Made by a program: the position numbers and the translations under genes. Shown piece after piece: positions 52,121 to 62,190 of a DNA stretch of 64,000 bases (position 1 is its first letter; the number at the start of each line of letters is the position of its first letter). A model generated the notes under the pieces. It was given only the letters and a program-made list of their open reading frames with translations, was not told the origin of the DNA and ran no database searches. Source of the DNA: Pyropia yezoensis (lineage: Eukaryota; Rhodophyta; Bangiophyceae; Bangiales; Bangiaceae); NCBI GenBank assembly GCA_009829735.1, contig CM020618.1, forward strand, positions 42,608,878 to 42,672,877, given 5' to 3'.

Positions 52121-52221
52121 TGTATGACGTGACACGTTTGCAACGTACGGCCCTCTGACCCAGATCCGGTAAGCATAATGTGCCTATGCAGCCCTCTCTA
52201 CGGGGATGAATCTGGGTATGC

Positions 52222-52787
52222 TGTGGTATAAAACTCGATCCTCTCAGACACGTGTCAGTATCCCGCGGGGGAGAGGGACAGGTAGCACAAAAAAAGGAAC
52301 TACGAGAGTGGTATGCCTTGTGGCGGTATTGACCCCCAGGTACGGGGGCAACACGTGCCATGCAAGGGGCGGCAAGCCACTAGCCTGATCCGTTCCTCCC
52401 CCTGCATTTGGGTCCGTATTCCTTAAGTTTGGGATAGTTAGCTTAGTAGTAAATCCAACTTGGATTTGAGGGTTTTCTGCATTTATCGTCTTGAATTTTC
52501 GTGTGGCCCGGTGGGCAGGTGCTGGGGTGGAAGATTCTGAGTGGCGAGATTCTGAGGGGACCCTGGGGGGATAAGGGGAGGGACAGCGGGGCTTGGCCCT
52601 GCGTCCCCGTCCCGACCAAGAAACTGTTGGACCACACACCATCCTCTTGTTTGTCAGTGGGGGGTTTGCCCCACAACAGGGACAGAGTGTGTGCGACTTG
52701 CACTTCTTCCGGTTCCCCCGACACGGGAGGCAGCCCTTGTACACCGCCCCAACTTGGGTGTCGTGTGTGCAAGTGGTTTTTGCCACA
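52222..52787 (+). repeat. Element D 5' LTR
   Basis: 566 bp starting TGTGGTATAAAACTCG and ending TTTTTGCCACA (TGTGG/CCACA inverted ends). The start recurs at 63865, and an internal part recurs inverted at about 59530-59750. TATAAAA lies at the very beginning. Confidence 0.85.
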
Positions 52788-52905
52788 TTTGGTGGAGCAG
52801 CAGGGGACAGCGGTAAACTTTCATCCGGGTGCACCCGGGTGTAGGGGGCCCTCTGTCTCAGAGGATCGGTGGACTTGGACCGTGTCATACGGATCGTCAG
52901 CCAAC
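52788..52905 (+). promoter_or_regulatory. Element D primer-binding site and leader
   Basis: TGGTGGAGCAGCAG at 52790-52803, two bases after the LTR, same as in A, B and C. Confidence 0.85.
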
Positions 52906-54852
52906 ATGGCTAGTTCGGACCCCCCGTCGTCCGGGGAGTACACGGGTGACGCACGTACTTCAGTGCCTTTGAATACTGGTGAGACACAGGTGGGTTTACC
53001 TGGGGTCGCAGAGGGACTAGAGGTCCCTCAAGCCAGCAGGACTGGAAGTACGGGCGGGCAACAGGCCACCCCGACTCAGTCGGGAGTTCACTCGGGTGAC
53101 ACTTCTGATGTGGGTGGGCCGAAGTCTGGCCACCGTGTGGTATACTCAACGGGAACGTCCCAAGGGGTGAGGACTGTCCCCGCGGGTTCCACTCGGGTTG
53201 GAGCCAACTTTGGCTTGGAGCCGTCGCCAACTAGGCTTTCGGGGGACGGCGGACCTCCGTTGGTCGGCGATGGGCTCGCGCCCATGCCCCCGGTTGAGAC
53301 CCCTGAGGAACGTGGTTACCCCTCAGGTGGACTCCCGGAGGCGGACCGAGACTCAACTGGAGTCGTCAATCCACTCCTCGCGGAAACTGTCCGTCGGGAG
53401 GCGACCAATGTGTTGCGGCAGACTTTGCCGGACCTGGTGGTCACGATGACGAATACTATTCTGAATCAGATTGTGGCGAGTTTGCCAGATGGCCTTAATG
53501 TTCAGACCGGATTGGGGCTTTGGAGCCCGCAGGCGCAGGAGGAATCCCTCCTCACGCCTACCTCTGGTCGCCCCGAACAGGGGGCGACACCTGTGACTCC
53601 CAACGAGGGAGCCACACCATACTCGGTGGGGCATACGCCCTTCATGGGGGAGTTCCCCCCGGAAACGCCGGCGGCTACACCAAGCGCGCCGCGCCAGACT
53701 ATGGGCACTGAGGGTGAACTTACCCCAGTGCCACAGCAGGTGTTCCCTCAACGTGAGGTGCCGCCCAAGATCCAGGTAGCCAACCCGGTCTACCAGAGGA
53801 TCTTTGATTGTGAGACCTACGCCCTCCAGAACAAGTCGGTGGCGTATGGTCCTGACCAGGCCCGAGCCATGGGCCGTGCCAAGAAGAATGCACTTCACTC
53901 TTTTGGGCACAAAGCGGAGTGGGATGGAACTCCCCCCCTCCGTGTCTTTGAGTTCCTACGTCGTTTCACAAAAGCCTGTGACGACAATGCCATAAGTGAA
54001 GGCATGGCTTTTTACATGCTACAGGAGTTTACGAAGGGCGACCTGCGGACAGAACTTATGTCCGTCATGCCCAGCTCCGCAAGTGGAGGCGCTGGGGAGG
54101 TGACGTCCTATTTGGAGCTCGTCAACTAGTTGTTGAGGGCCATGGTTGATGAAGCGGCGTTGGCTTCTCAAGTCGAGGAGTTTACGCAAGCCCATCAGGA
54201 AGAGGCGGAGGACGAGTTGTCCTTTGCGGAGCGAGTCCGTAAGCTCAACAATCTTTGTGGGTTTCTTCATCCACAAGCTGTGGTGAAGAGTCAGTTTGTG
54301 GAGGGACTCCATTGGTCAGTCCGGATGGAGACCCGGGAGCATAACACTGCCCGGGCGACCCTGGCCGAGTTGGCCAGGTTCGCCTATCGCAGAGGCGAGG
54401 CCTACCGCAAGTTGCGGGAGGAACAACGCCAGGAGCGTCAGGCCGAGTTGGCCAAGGAACGTGCGGAGGCGGGCCAGGCCAGAGAGTTGAGAGAGGCACG
54501 CCGAATCCGCAAGGAGAGGGTGGTAGCTGCCGTGGGAACTTCCCAGGGTACCTCTTCGTCTTCCCCAGTCGGGAAGACCCCTCCCGGAACAGACAATCGG
54601 TGTTGGAACTGCAACTCCGATGGACACTGGGCATATGATTGCCCCAAGTTGAGTAAACGCATCCAACAACTTGTTCGGAATGCGAGTAAGAAGTCGGCTA
54701 CGAACGAAGTACGTTCACGCCGCGAGGGTGGGTCTCGACCGGTCGTCGCGGTCGCCACACCCTCGGCGGAGGAGGCGGACACGTCGTCCTCGGACTCGTC
54801 GTCTTCCTCCCCGCCCTCAGATTCGGACGCCAAGTCGGCGGGAAACGAATGA
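52906..54852 (+). CDS. gag: Element D Gag polyprotein (one internal TAG)
   Basis: The start is ATG 52906 (MASSDPPSSGEY). The N-terminal ~250 residues are Gly/Pro/Thr-rich. The capsid-like region begins near YETYALQNKS and includes EWDGTPPLRVFEFLRRF. The frame is broken by TAG 54127-54129, directly followed in the same frame by clear Gag sequence (MVDEAALASQVEEFTQAHQ). A Glu/Arg-rich coiled-coil stretch and the CCHC knuckle CWNCNSDGHWAYDC follow, then an acidic Ser-rich tail ending AGNE. The TGA stop at 54850-54852 follows the slippery site. The TAG is probably a point mutation in this copy. Confidence 0.82.
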
Positions 54853-54885
54853 CCGTTGGAGCTGGCCGTCCGAAGCTCACAACGG
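54840..54885 (+). promoter_or_regulatory. -1 ribosomal frameshift signal, element D
   Basis: GGGAAAC (54840-54846) in the gag frame, then GAA TGA. After a 6-base spacer a clear stem-loop starts: CCGTTG and GAGCT (54853-54863) pair with AGCTC and CAACGG (54874-54885), with one bulged A and a 10-base loop. Heptamer, spacer and stem all fit textbook -1 frameshifting. Confidence 0.8.
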
Positions 54886-55049
54886 CAGCCTCGGCCAAGT
54901 GGGCCAGGAGGACGAACCAACCGTGCCGGATACTGCGGCGACCTAAGGGAGTCCGCCCACCTCGGGTAGGACTCCCCAAGAACGTAAACCCACGTCGGGT
55001 CATCGCGGTACTGACGGGTGAGAACTTCCAGGTGGCTGGACGGGTGTAA

Positions 55050-58000
55050 CTTGCCCCCGGCCGCGCCTGTTGTGCCCGTATCGTACTTGATACCGGGTCA
55101 GGAGCCTCCTTGATACGCAAGTCGCTATTACCAAAGGAGGTGAAGCTCCAACGCTGGAGATCCAAAGCTGACCATCTGATCGATATCAATGGTGGGGTAC
55201 TTCCCATCGTTGGTGCCGCGACCCTCCCAATTAGGTTGGGGACCCATAAGGTCGACGTGACCTATGGAGTAGTTGAGAATATATCGTTACCCCTGCTTCT
55301 GGGTACCCCTTATGTTGTTACACAAGTGCCTTTGATTTGTGGCCCTGAGTATTTGGTCAAGTTGATGAATGGGGAAACCATCCCCATCCTTGGTAAGGGA
55401 AAGTCTGTGGCTCCTGTGACAGTCTCACAGTCGAAGCCTGTTTGCTCTGTGAGGGAAGGGTTTACTGCTACCCTGCGTTTAGCCCGTAAGGTCACGTTGC
55501 CCCCCAACTCGGTGGCGCACGTTGACGTTGTAACTGATTATACGGGGAACGGGTTGGTCCACCCTTACCCCCGTGTTGCTCGCAAGCACCAAGTGCATGT
55601 TGCCCTTGGCACGATGGACTCCAAAGCCGGAGTCCCGTGGAAGATCCAGGTGATGAACCTGACCTCGTCGCCCAAGTACTTCAAGTCGGGAGCCAAGTTC
55701 GGCTATATCGACCAACACGAGGGACCGGTAGTAGCGGTCACCCTCAACGCGGGCGCAAGTAGCGACCCGAAGCCCGGAAAGGAGACGCATCAAGCCAAGT
55801 CGGCCGCCTCTCTTCGGCCCCATGTGAACATGGAGGGTGTCCCACCCAGGTTGAGGGATCAAGTTGAACGCCTCTTGGACCAATATCACAAGTTGTGGGA
55901 TGGCCGATTGGGACTCATGAGAGCTACCCAACACCGGATCGAGTTGAAGCCCGGTGCACCCTCTATACGCCAACAACCGTATAGGGGAGGACCTCGTTCA
56001 AGGGCCTTCGTTAAGGAGCAAGTTGCTCGCATGGAGGCCCTCGATGTGATCGAGGCCAGTAACGCCGAGTGGGCGAGTCCGGTGGTTATCGTCCCCAAAG
56101 TTGATGGGACCCCCCGGTTCTGTATCGACTACCGTAAGCTCAACGAGAGCACGGTGAAGGACAGTTATCCCCTACCTAGGATGGACGACTGTCTGGACTC
56201 TCTGGGGGAGGCAAACGTGTTCTCTACCCTGGACTGTAACGCGGGGTACTGGCAAATTCCCATTGCCCCGGAGGACAGGCATAAAACTACCTTTACCTGT
56301 CACTGTGGTATCTACCAGTGCAAGCGTCTACCGTTTGGCCTGTGTAACGCGCCGGCAACTTTCCAGCGCGCTATGGACATGATTCTGGCCGGAGTACGGT
56401 GGCAGATCTGTCTCGTGTACCTAGACGATATCATTGTGTTCTCCCGAAGTCCGGAAGAACACATTGGCCATCTTGGCCAGGTGATCAAGCTACTTGCTGA
56501 CGCCGGTGTGTCACTGAAGGCGAGTAAGTGCCACCTCTTCACTCAAGAGGTGGAATACTTGGGACATGTTGTCCGTCCGGGGCGCCTCAGTGTCAACGAG
56601 AAAATCTTGAGGGCCATCCGTAAGGCTCAGTACCCCCGGACCCAGACCCAGATGAGGAGCTTCCTCGGGATGTGTAACGTGTACCGACGTTTCACCAAGG
56701 GCTTCGCCAAGGTGGCGAAGCCGTTGAATGAGCTAGTGAGCTCAACGCTACCGAAGAACCTGCCTCCCCCAAGTCGGGTGGAGCAGGAATTCTTTGAGAC
56801 TCTTCGGGACCTTCTGCTGAAGCCCCCCATCTTGGCTATTCCCAGGTTGGGAGGCCACTACATCCTGGATGTGGACGCTAGCTACGACCAACTTGGTTGT
56901 GTGTTGCTTCAGCAGCAGCCGGACAAGGAGTACTTGCCGGTGGGATACTTCAGCAAGGGGCTGAACTCGGCCGAGAAGAACTATGGAGTCACCGAGTTGG
57001 AAGGACTCGCAGTGGTGTGGGCAGTGACGTCACTTCGTCACTACCTAAAGGGTGAGAAGTTCCTCATCCGCTGTGACCACCGCGCGTTGCAGTTCATCTT
57101 CAAGACGGACTGTACGAACACTCGTCTCAACCGGTGGAGGGTGCGAGTGGCACCCTTCAACTTTGACATTGAGTACCGACCTGGCAGGCAACATGCCCTT
57201 GCCGACGGCCTCTCTCGGGTACCTACCGAGGGGCTGGACGCCAGCCCAGTCGATGAGGACATCCCCATCGGGGGGGTAGTCACGCGCTCGGGTCAGGCGT
57301 TGAACCCCGAGGCGCCAGGGAACAAGAAGTACTTGCCCCTGTCCCTGGACGAGGTGGTGAAGGCCGGGGCCGAGGATCCCTTCTGCAAGTCGCAGAGGGA
57401 TGCACTGGATACAGTGGCGGAGACGCGGTTCTTTCTGGGAGACGATGGCCTCCTCATGAGGAGGGGGGTATTCCAGGGGACCGAGCAACTTGTCGTCCCC
57501 GCATCCCTCAAGGACAGTATCCTTGAGAGGGAGCACAACGCTCCCACGGGTGGACACTTGGGTTCTAGTCAACTGTACCGGACCCTGAGGACCAGGTACT
57601 ACTGGCCGTCCATGGTGGTGGACATCTACAGTTGGGTGGCTGCCTGCACAGGTTGTGCACAGAACCGTCTGATGGAACGGCGGCCTACTACGGCTATGCT
57701 ATTGTTCCCGGTCACGGAGCCCTTCGCCGCGTTGGCGATGGATATCCTTGGGCCACTGCCAGTGACCGAGGAGGGCAACCAGTACCTCCTGGTCATCTGT
57801 GACCGCTTCACGAAACTTACGCGAGCGATCCCACTGGCAGAGATCACGGCCATGTCGGTCGTGTCAGCCTTCCTAGATCACTGGGTTGCCGCGTATGGCA
57901 TCACGGATAGTACACTATCGGACAATGGAGCGCAATTTGCGTCTGTACTGTTTCAGGGAGTGCTGGATATGTTGGGGGTGCGGGCAAACTATGCCACCCC

Positions 58001-58832
58001 CTACCACCCACAAACTAATGGGCAGGTGGAGCGCTTCAACAAAACTATTGTTAGGCAGCTGCGCCACTATGTGAGTGAGCACGTGAAAACGTGGGACCAA
58101 TACATTTCTATTCTTACCACTGCCTACAATTCGCAGGTTCACTCATCTACCGGGGAAGTACCCCTCGCTTTTGTGACCCCCCGTCGCGTGCGGTCTATAG
58201 CTGTGCGGCGGTCGCTCCCAACGAGGGAGGATGGCGGCAGTACGCCTACTCCTACTGAGAGTAAGGCGGAGTTCGCTGCTAGGCTCGAAAACCTCATCCC
58301 TAAAGTCATGGCTGAGATGGACAAAGCACAAAAGCGCTACAAGCGTACCTTTGAAAAAAAGGTGCGCAATGCTAAGCATGTCCCCGAGCAGGGTGACTGG
58401 GTGCTGGTACACTCGCACACCCCAACTGGGGGTAAGCTGGTATTCCAGACGAAGGGACCGTACCAGGTCCTTCGTACTGATGGGCGGCGCTTCACCATCG
58501 AAAGTGACGATGGGGTCCGCACAGTGAACGGACAGGACGTGGTCAAAGTTGCACCACCGCCTGCAGGCGACCCAGCTTGGGCGCGTGCGTTGGAAGCGTG
58601 GCGCCTCCCCTCGCTGCCTGCGGCCAAACAGGGCCCGCAGGAGTACGTGTTCGATAAGTTCATCGACCTCGGATGGGATGAAGACACTGACCGCCTCATG
58701 TTGAGGGTGCGTTGGTATGGCTACAAAGCCAAGGATGATACGTGGGAGTATGTGGAGGACCTTCCCGCTGAGAAGGTCCGGGCGTACTGTGCCCGGAATG
58801 AGATAGACCCTAAGAGCCCTCCCTCAACGTGA
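55050..58832 (+). CDS. pol: Element D Pol (protease, RT, RNase H, integrase, chromodomain)
   Basis: The -1 frame is open from the slippery site to a TAA at 55047-55049 (GENFQVAGRV then stop) and then from 55050 to the end; there is no ATG before the protease motif LDTGSGASLIRK (55086-55121). Numbered from 55110: RT FCIDYRKL near 336 and YLDDIIVFS near 437; RNase H DVDAS near 588, VTELEGLAV and RCDHRAL; integrase zinc domain with CTGCAQNR and D, D, E near 877, 938 and 974; chromodomain LRVRWYGYKAKDDTWEY near 1194-1220. Apart from the TAA all catalytic motifs are intact. It converges with the antisense ORF, whose stop is about 110 bases away. Confidence 0.9.
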   Translation, partial: LAPGRACCARIVLDTGSGASLIRKSLLPKEVKLQRWRSKADHLIDINGGVLPIVGAATLPIRLGTHKVDVTYGVVENISLPLLLGTPYVVTQVPLICGPEYLVKLMNGETIPILGKGKSVAPVTVSQSKPVCSVREGFTATLRLARKVTLPPNSVAHVDVVTDYTGNGLVHPYPRVARKHQVHVALGTMDSKAGVPWKIQVMNLTSSPKYFKSGAKFGYIDQHEGPVVAVTLNAGASSDPKPGKETHQAKSAASLRPHVNMEGVPPRLRDQVERLLDQYHKLWDGRLGLMRATQHRIELKPGAPSIRQQPYRGGPRSRAFVKEQVARMEALDVIEASNAEWASPVVIVPKVDGTPRFCIDYRKLNESTVKDSYPLPRMDDCLDSLGEANVFSTLDCNAGYWQIPIAPEDRHKTTFTCHCGIYQCKRLPFGLCNAPATFQRAMDMILAGVRWQICLVYLDDIIVFSRSPEEHIGHLGQVIKLLADAGVSLKASKCHLFTQEVEYLGHVVRPGRLSVNEKILRAIRKAQYPRTQTQMRSFLGMCNVYRRFTKGFAKVAKPLNELVSSTLPKNLPPPSRVEQEFFETLRDLLLKPPILAIPRLGGHYILDVDASYDQLGCVLLQQQPDKEYLPVGYFSKGLNSAEKNYGVTELEGLAVVWAVTSLRHYLKGEKFLIRCDHRALQFIFKTDCTNTRLNRWRVRVAPFNFDIEYRPGRQHALADGLSRVPTEGLDASPVDEDIPIGGVVTRSGQALNPEAPGNKKYLPLSLDEVVKAGAEDPFCKSQRDALDTVAETRFFLGDDGLLMRRGVFQGTEQLVVPASLKDSILEREHNAPTGGHLGSSQLYRTLRTRYYWPSMVVDIYSWVAACTGCAQNRLMERRPTTAMLLFPVTEPFAALAMDILGPLPVTEEGNQYLLVICDRFTKLTRAIPLAEITAMSVVSAFLDHWVAAYGITDSTLSDNGAQFASVLFQGVLDMLGVRANYATPYHPQTNGQVERFNKTIVRQLRHYVSEHVKTWDQYISILTTAYNSQVHSSTGEVPLAFVTPRRVRSIAVRRSLPTREDGGSTPTPTESKAEFAARLENLIPKVMAEMDKAQKRYKRTFEKKVRNAKHVPEQGDWVLVHSHTPTGGKLVFQTKGPYQVLRTDGRRFTIESDDGVRTVNGQDVVKVAPPPAGDPAWARALEAWRLPSLPAAKQGPQEYVFDKFIDLGWDEDTDRLMLRVRWYGYKAKDDTWEYVEDLPAEKVRAYCARNEIDPKSPPST

Positions 58833-58943
58833 GGGAAGGCCGAGCAACAGTGCCAAGAGAGTGCTTCAAGTCGAAGTGGTACGCAGAGTGGCTTTTAACT
58901 ACAGCCCTAACCCTCACACTCTCACAACAAAGGCAGCTACCAA

Positions 58944-59530
58944 CTAGGCACGCATGCTAGACTCTTCCACTCCACGGCCCTCGCCCTCACGTGGAGGCGA
59001 GCGGCGAGACCCACGCCGATAACGGTCTCCACTTGTTGGAGGGGGCGGCGGCTCCAAGTCGGAACCGTCGCGCCTCTCACGGTCGCGCAAGTGGCGCCGA
59101 CCGTGGCCACTCTTCTGCCTGGTCTTGCGCGCAAGTTGGCGACGCAGACGCTGGACAGACTGCGTCTCCGACGGGGTAGAGGACCTCGAGACGGAGTAAG
59201 ACAACTCGTCTTCCGACACGGAGGGAGAGCGCCGCGAGTGTCGGCGACGACGGCGAGGACGCGAGTATGCCCGGCTCGCGCGACGTTTGCCACGCCCAAG
59301 TGGGGCTGGCTGGGGCATAATAGCCCCAATGCGAGCCAACTCGGCTGTCATAAACTCCGCCAACGACAAGCAACTCGCGGTCGCCACAACAGTACGAACG
59401 CGCTCCTCAAGTTGAGGAGTCTCGGAACTTTGGAGGGTTGCGGTTGACGCGGCCAACCAGGAAATGGTACGCACCAACGTGGTGATCATCATCTCTGAGG
59501 TAAGAGGCGTGGGCGGCAACACCAACCTCC
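58944..59530 (-). pseudogene. Element D antisense ORF, C-terminal part only
   Basis: The minus-strand frame from the junction at about 59530 to the stop at 58944-58946 reads LTSEMMITTLVRTISWLAAS, LEERVRTVVATASCLSLAEF, and an Arg/Ser-rich tail (RRRRRHSRRSPSVSEDE, RLRRQLARKTRQKS). It is the homologue of the C-terminal region of the E ORF at 61440-61985 and lacks E's two stops (W and Q at those positions). The ancestral frame therefore ran through. The N-terminal part was lost at the D/E junction. Confidence 0.75.
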
Positions 59531-59750
59531 CACCCCAGCACCTGCCCACCGGGCAACACGAAAATTCCAGACTATAAATGCAGAAAACCCTCAAATCCAA
59601 GTTGGATTTACTACTAAGCTAACTATCCCAAACTTTGGGAATATGGACCCAAATGCAGGGGAAGGAACGGGTCAGGCTAGTGGCCTGCCGCCCCTTGCAT
59701 GGCACGTGTTGCCCCCCTACCTGGGGGTCAATACTGCCACACTCCCCTCT
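59530..59750 (-). repeat. LTR fragment (inverted) of the D/E family
   Basis: The reverse complement matches about 52330-52545 of the D 5' LTR, including TAGCTTAGTAGTAAATCC. Both LTR ends are missing. It is the truncated 3' LTR of E and marks the junction with D. Confidence 0.8.
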
Positions 59751-59759
59751 CGTCAGTTC

Positions 59760-61985
59760 CGACCGACCCGGTCGGCCCTGCGAGGGGGCGTAGAAACGCA
59801 CATCGCGGCGTTGGGGGCGCGACTTGCTGTTCCCCCCGGTACGTCACGTGGACGTGGAGGCGGTCACGTTGACCGCCCCTCTCCTCAAGCTTGCCCACTT
59901 GGCAGCTTGCTCTTATCGGTACTCACTTCACCACCACCAACACATCCTATTCACCTCACCCTGGGCCGCCCCACGCCGGGGAGGCCACCCATCTACCCGC
60001 GATCCGAGCCCCCCTCAACTCGAGGTGGGTCTCGGGCAGCTGCAACCGCGCTGCCTCTCTCTAACTCGGGGAGAGCCAGGGTGACCCCGGGGGTGGGGAC
60101 GGACTTCTTGGACGAACGTGTGGAGGATACGTCCTACGATGCAGCGCCCGCCGGGACTTCTGGCGGTGGCTCCCCGGTCGCTCCAGGGGATGGGATGCTC
60201 GCGTCACCCGACTTGGGGTTGGCGGCGGGATCTCCGCCGGAGACGGGCCGCGTTGTTCCACGGGAGGCCTTGGGGCGGTGGTTTTACCCAGCTTGGCCTC
60301 TGTATGAGGAGGGGTTGACGGTTCTCCGCTGTGGCCGACTTGGCACAGCGATGAGTCGCGTATGGGACCGCCGACGGGAGAAGTTCCCCCGTAGGGTCGG
60401 GCTTCCTCCTGACTGCCCGACGGACCAGTTTGCCTTCCTGCATGAGGACGAGGTCGAAGATGTGCAGCGGGCCAAGGCCATGGTGGACCGCGGGGGTACT
60501 ATACCGGGCACTGGCGACGTGCCAACCTTCACTTGGGACGTGGTGGCAACTCGCCCCCCGTACCTTCGCGACGTCGATCCGCACACTCATCACTTTGATG
60601 TGCGGATGGAGAAGGACTTCCGGCGAGGTCCCTACTTGGTAACCTCGGCTCAACTTGAGTTTCCGCAGCAGTCACCTGCTAGCAAGGAGCAGTATTACCC
60701 CAAGAAGCCCGAGTGGTGGCCTCAAGTTGAGGTCCCCTATGGGTTTCCGGCGTTGCTGCCACGGTTAGTCGACCACTTTGGCTCCACCATGTTGGTGGCT
60801 AGCCCGGACCACCTGGTGTTCGCCATGTTGGCAACCCAGTGGCTCCGTGAGGTCATGTCGACCTGGGTGTCTTGTGTCCAGCGGCGGGGGATGTTTTGGC
60901 ATCTATCCCCCCGGCTTATCCAAGGTTTGGAACAGCTCACCCCTCAGCTAGTTGCTGAGGGGTGCTCATCAGGACAACTCACTCTACTTGAGGAGATGCT
61001 CCGCCTTTACAAGTTCATCGAGTGGGAGAGCATTGAGCACAAGTTGCGCCGCCCCACTCGTGGGCCCAAGGACGATGGCGCACTTCGCCAGTTCGTCTGG
61101 GTCGGTCGTGAGCTTCACGACGGCCGTGTGGAGCTCCAAGAGGGGTTGGGCATCGGGGACTACCCGTATGCCCCGGGGATGAAGCGCCACACTGCGCCTC
61201 CCCCGGACAAGGCAATCATGGTGGACGTGGCCTCCCATGACGACTACATGGCTCAACCCACTGGGGGCGCCCCAAGTCGGGGTCGCAGTTACACCCGGGT
61301 CCCGCCACCTCGGCGTGCCCCTCCGCTTCCTCCTTTCCCATTCCAGCCGCATAGGGACATCCCCATAGGCGTTGCCGTTGAGTCGTCCACCCCGGTGTCC
61401 AACAGCTTGGGGGCCACCCTCCTCACGGTCTATCCCAAGTTGGTACTGCTGGCCACGCCCTTGACCTCCGAGATGATGATCATCACGTTGGTGCGCACCA
61501 TTTCTTAATTGGCCGCATCGGCTGCAACCCTTCAAGTTTCCGAGACTCCTCAACTTGAGGAGCGCGTTTGTACTGTTGTGGCGACCGCGAGTTGCTTGTC
61601 GTTGGCGGGATTCATGACGACCGAATTGGCTCGTATTGGGTCGATTGTGCCCTAGCCGGCCCAGCTTGGGCGCGGCAAGCGTCGGGCAAGCCGGGCATAC
61701 TCGCTTCCTTGCCGTCGTCGCCGTCACTCGCGGCGATCTCCCTCCGTGTCGGAAGACGAGTTGTCTTACTCCGTCTTGGAGTCCTCTACCCCGCCGGAGA
61801 CGGAATCTGTCCGGCGTCTGCGTCGCCAACTTGCGCGCAAGACCAAGCAGATTAGTAGCCGCGGTCGTCGCCACTTGCGCGACCGTGAGGGGCGCGAAGG
61901 TTTCGACTTCGAGCCGCCGTCCCCTCCGACGAGTGGAGAACGTTATCGGCGTGGGTCTCGCCGCTCGCCTCCACGTGAGGGCTAG
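59760..61985 (+). pseudogene. Antisense additional ORF of element E
   Basis: One frame carries the whole protein: a Pro/Arg/Gly-rich N terminus, then ALGRWFYPAWPLYEEG, RRREKFPRRVGLP, PKKPEWWPQVEVPYG, WVSCVQRRGMFWHLSP and LYKFIEWESI. The C-terminal region follows, interrupted by TAA 61506-61508 and a TAG near 61651-61653, ending in an Arg/Ser-rich tail with RRRRHSRRSPSVSEDE. I could not identify the start codon; the frame runs upstream into the LTR fragment. The gene is antisense to the pol of E, as in D, B, C and restored A. The blocks shared with those proteins are the best evidence for a common family. Function unknown. Confidence 0.65.
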
Positions 61986-62190
61986 GTCCGTGGTGTTGGG
62001 GAGTTCCAGCTTGCGTGCCTAGTTGGCAGCTGCCTTTGTTCTGAGAGTGTGTGGGTTAGGGCTGAAGTTAAAAGCGACTCTGCGTACCACTTCGACTTGA
62101 AGGACTCTCTTGGCACCGTCACTTGGCCTTCCCTTATGTTGAGGGAGGGCAGTTAGGGTCGATATCATTCCGGGCACAGTACGCCCGGAC

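Larger units (their letters stand above)
52222..59530 (+). mobile_element. Element D: gypsy chromovirus, 3' end missing
   Basis: 5' LTR, PBS, gag, -1 frameshift site, pol and the C-terminal half of an antisense ORF, ending at a junction near 59530 with the inverted element E. A distinct family from A and B/C by LTR and protein sequence, but the same architecture. Two stops in coding frames (54127 in gag, 55047 in pol) suggest this copy is damaged. Confidence 0.88.
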
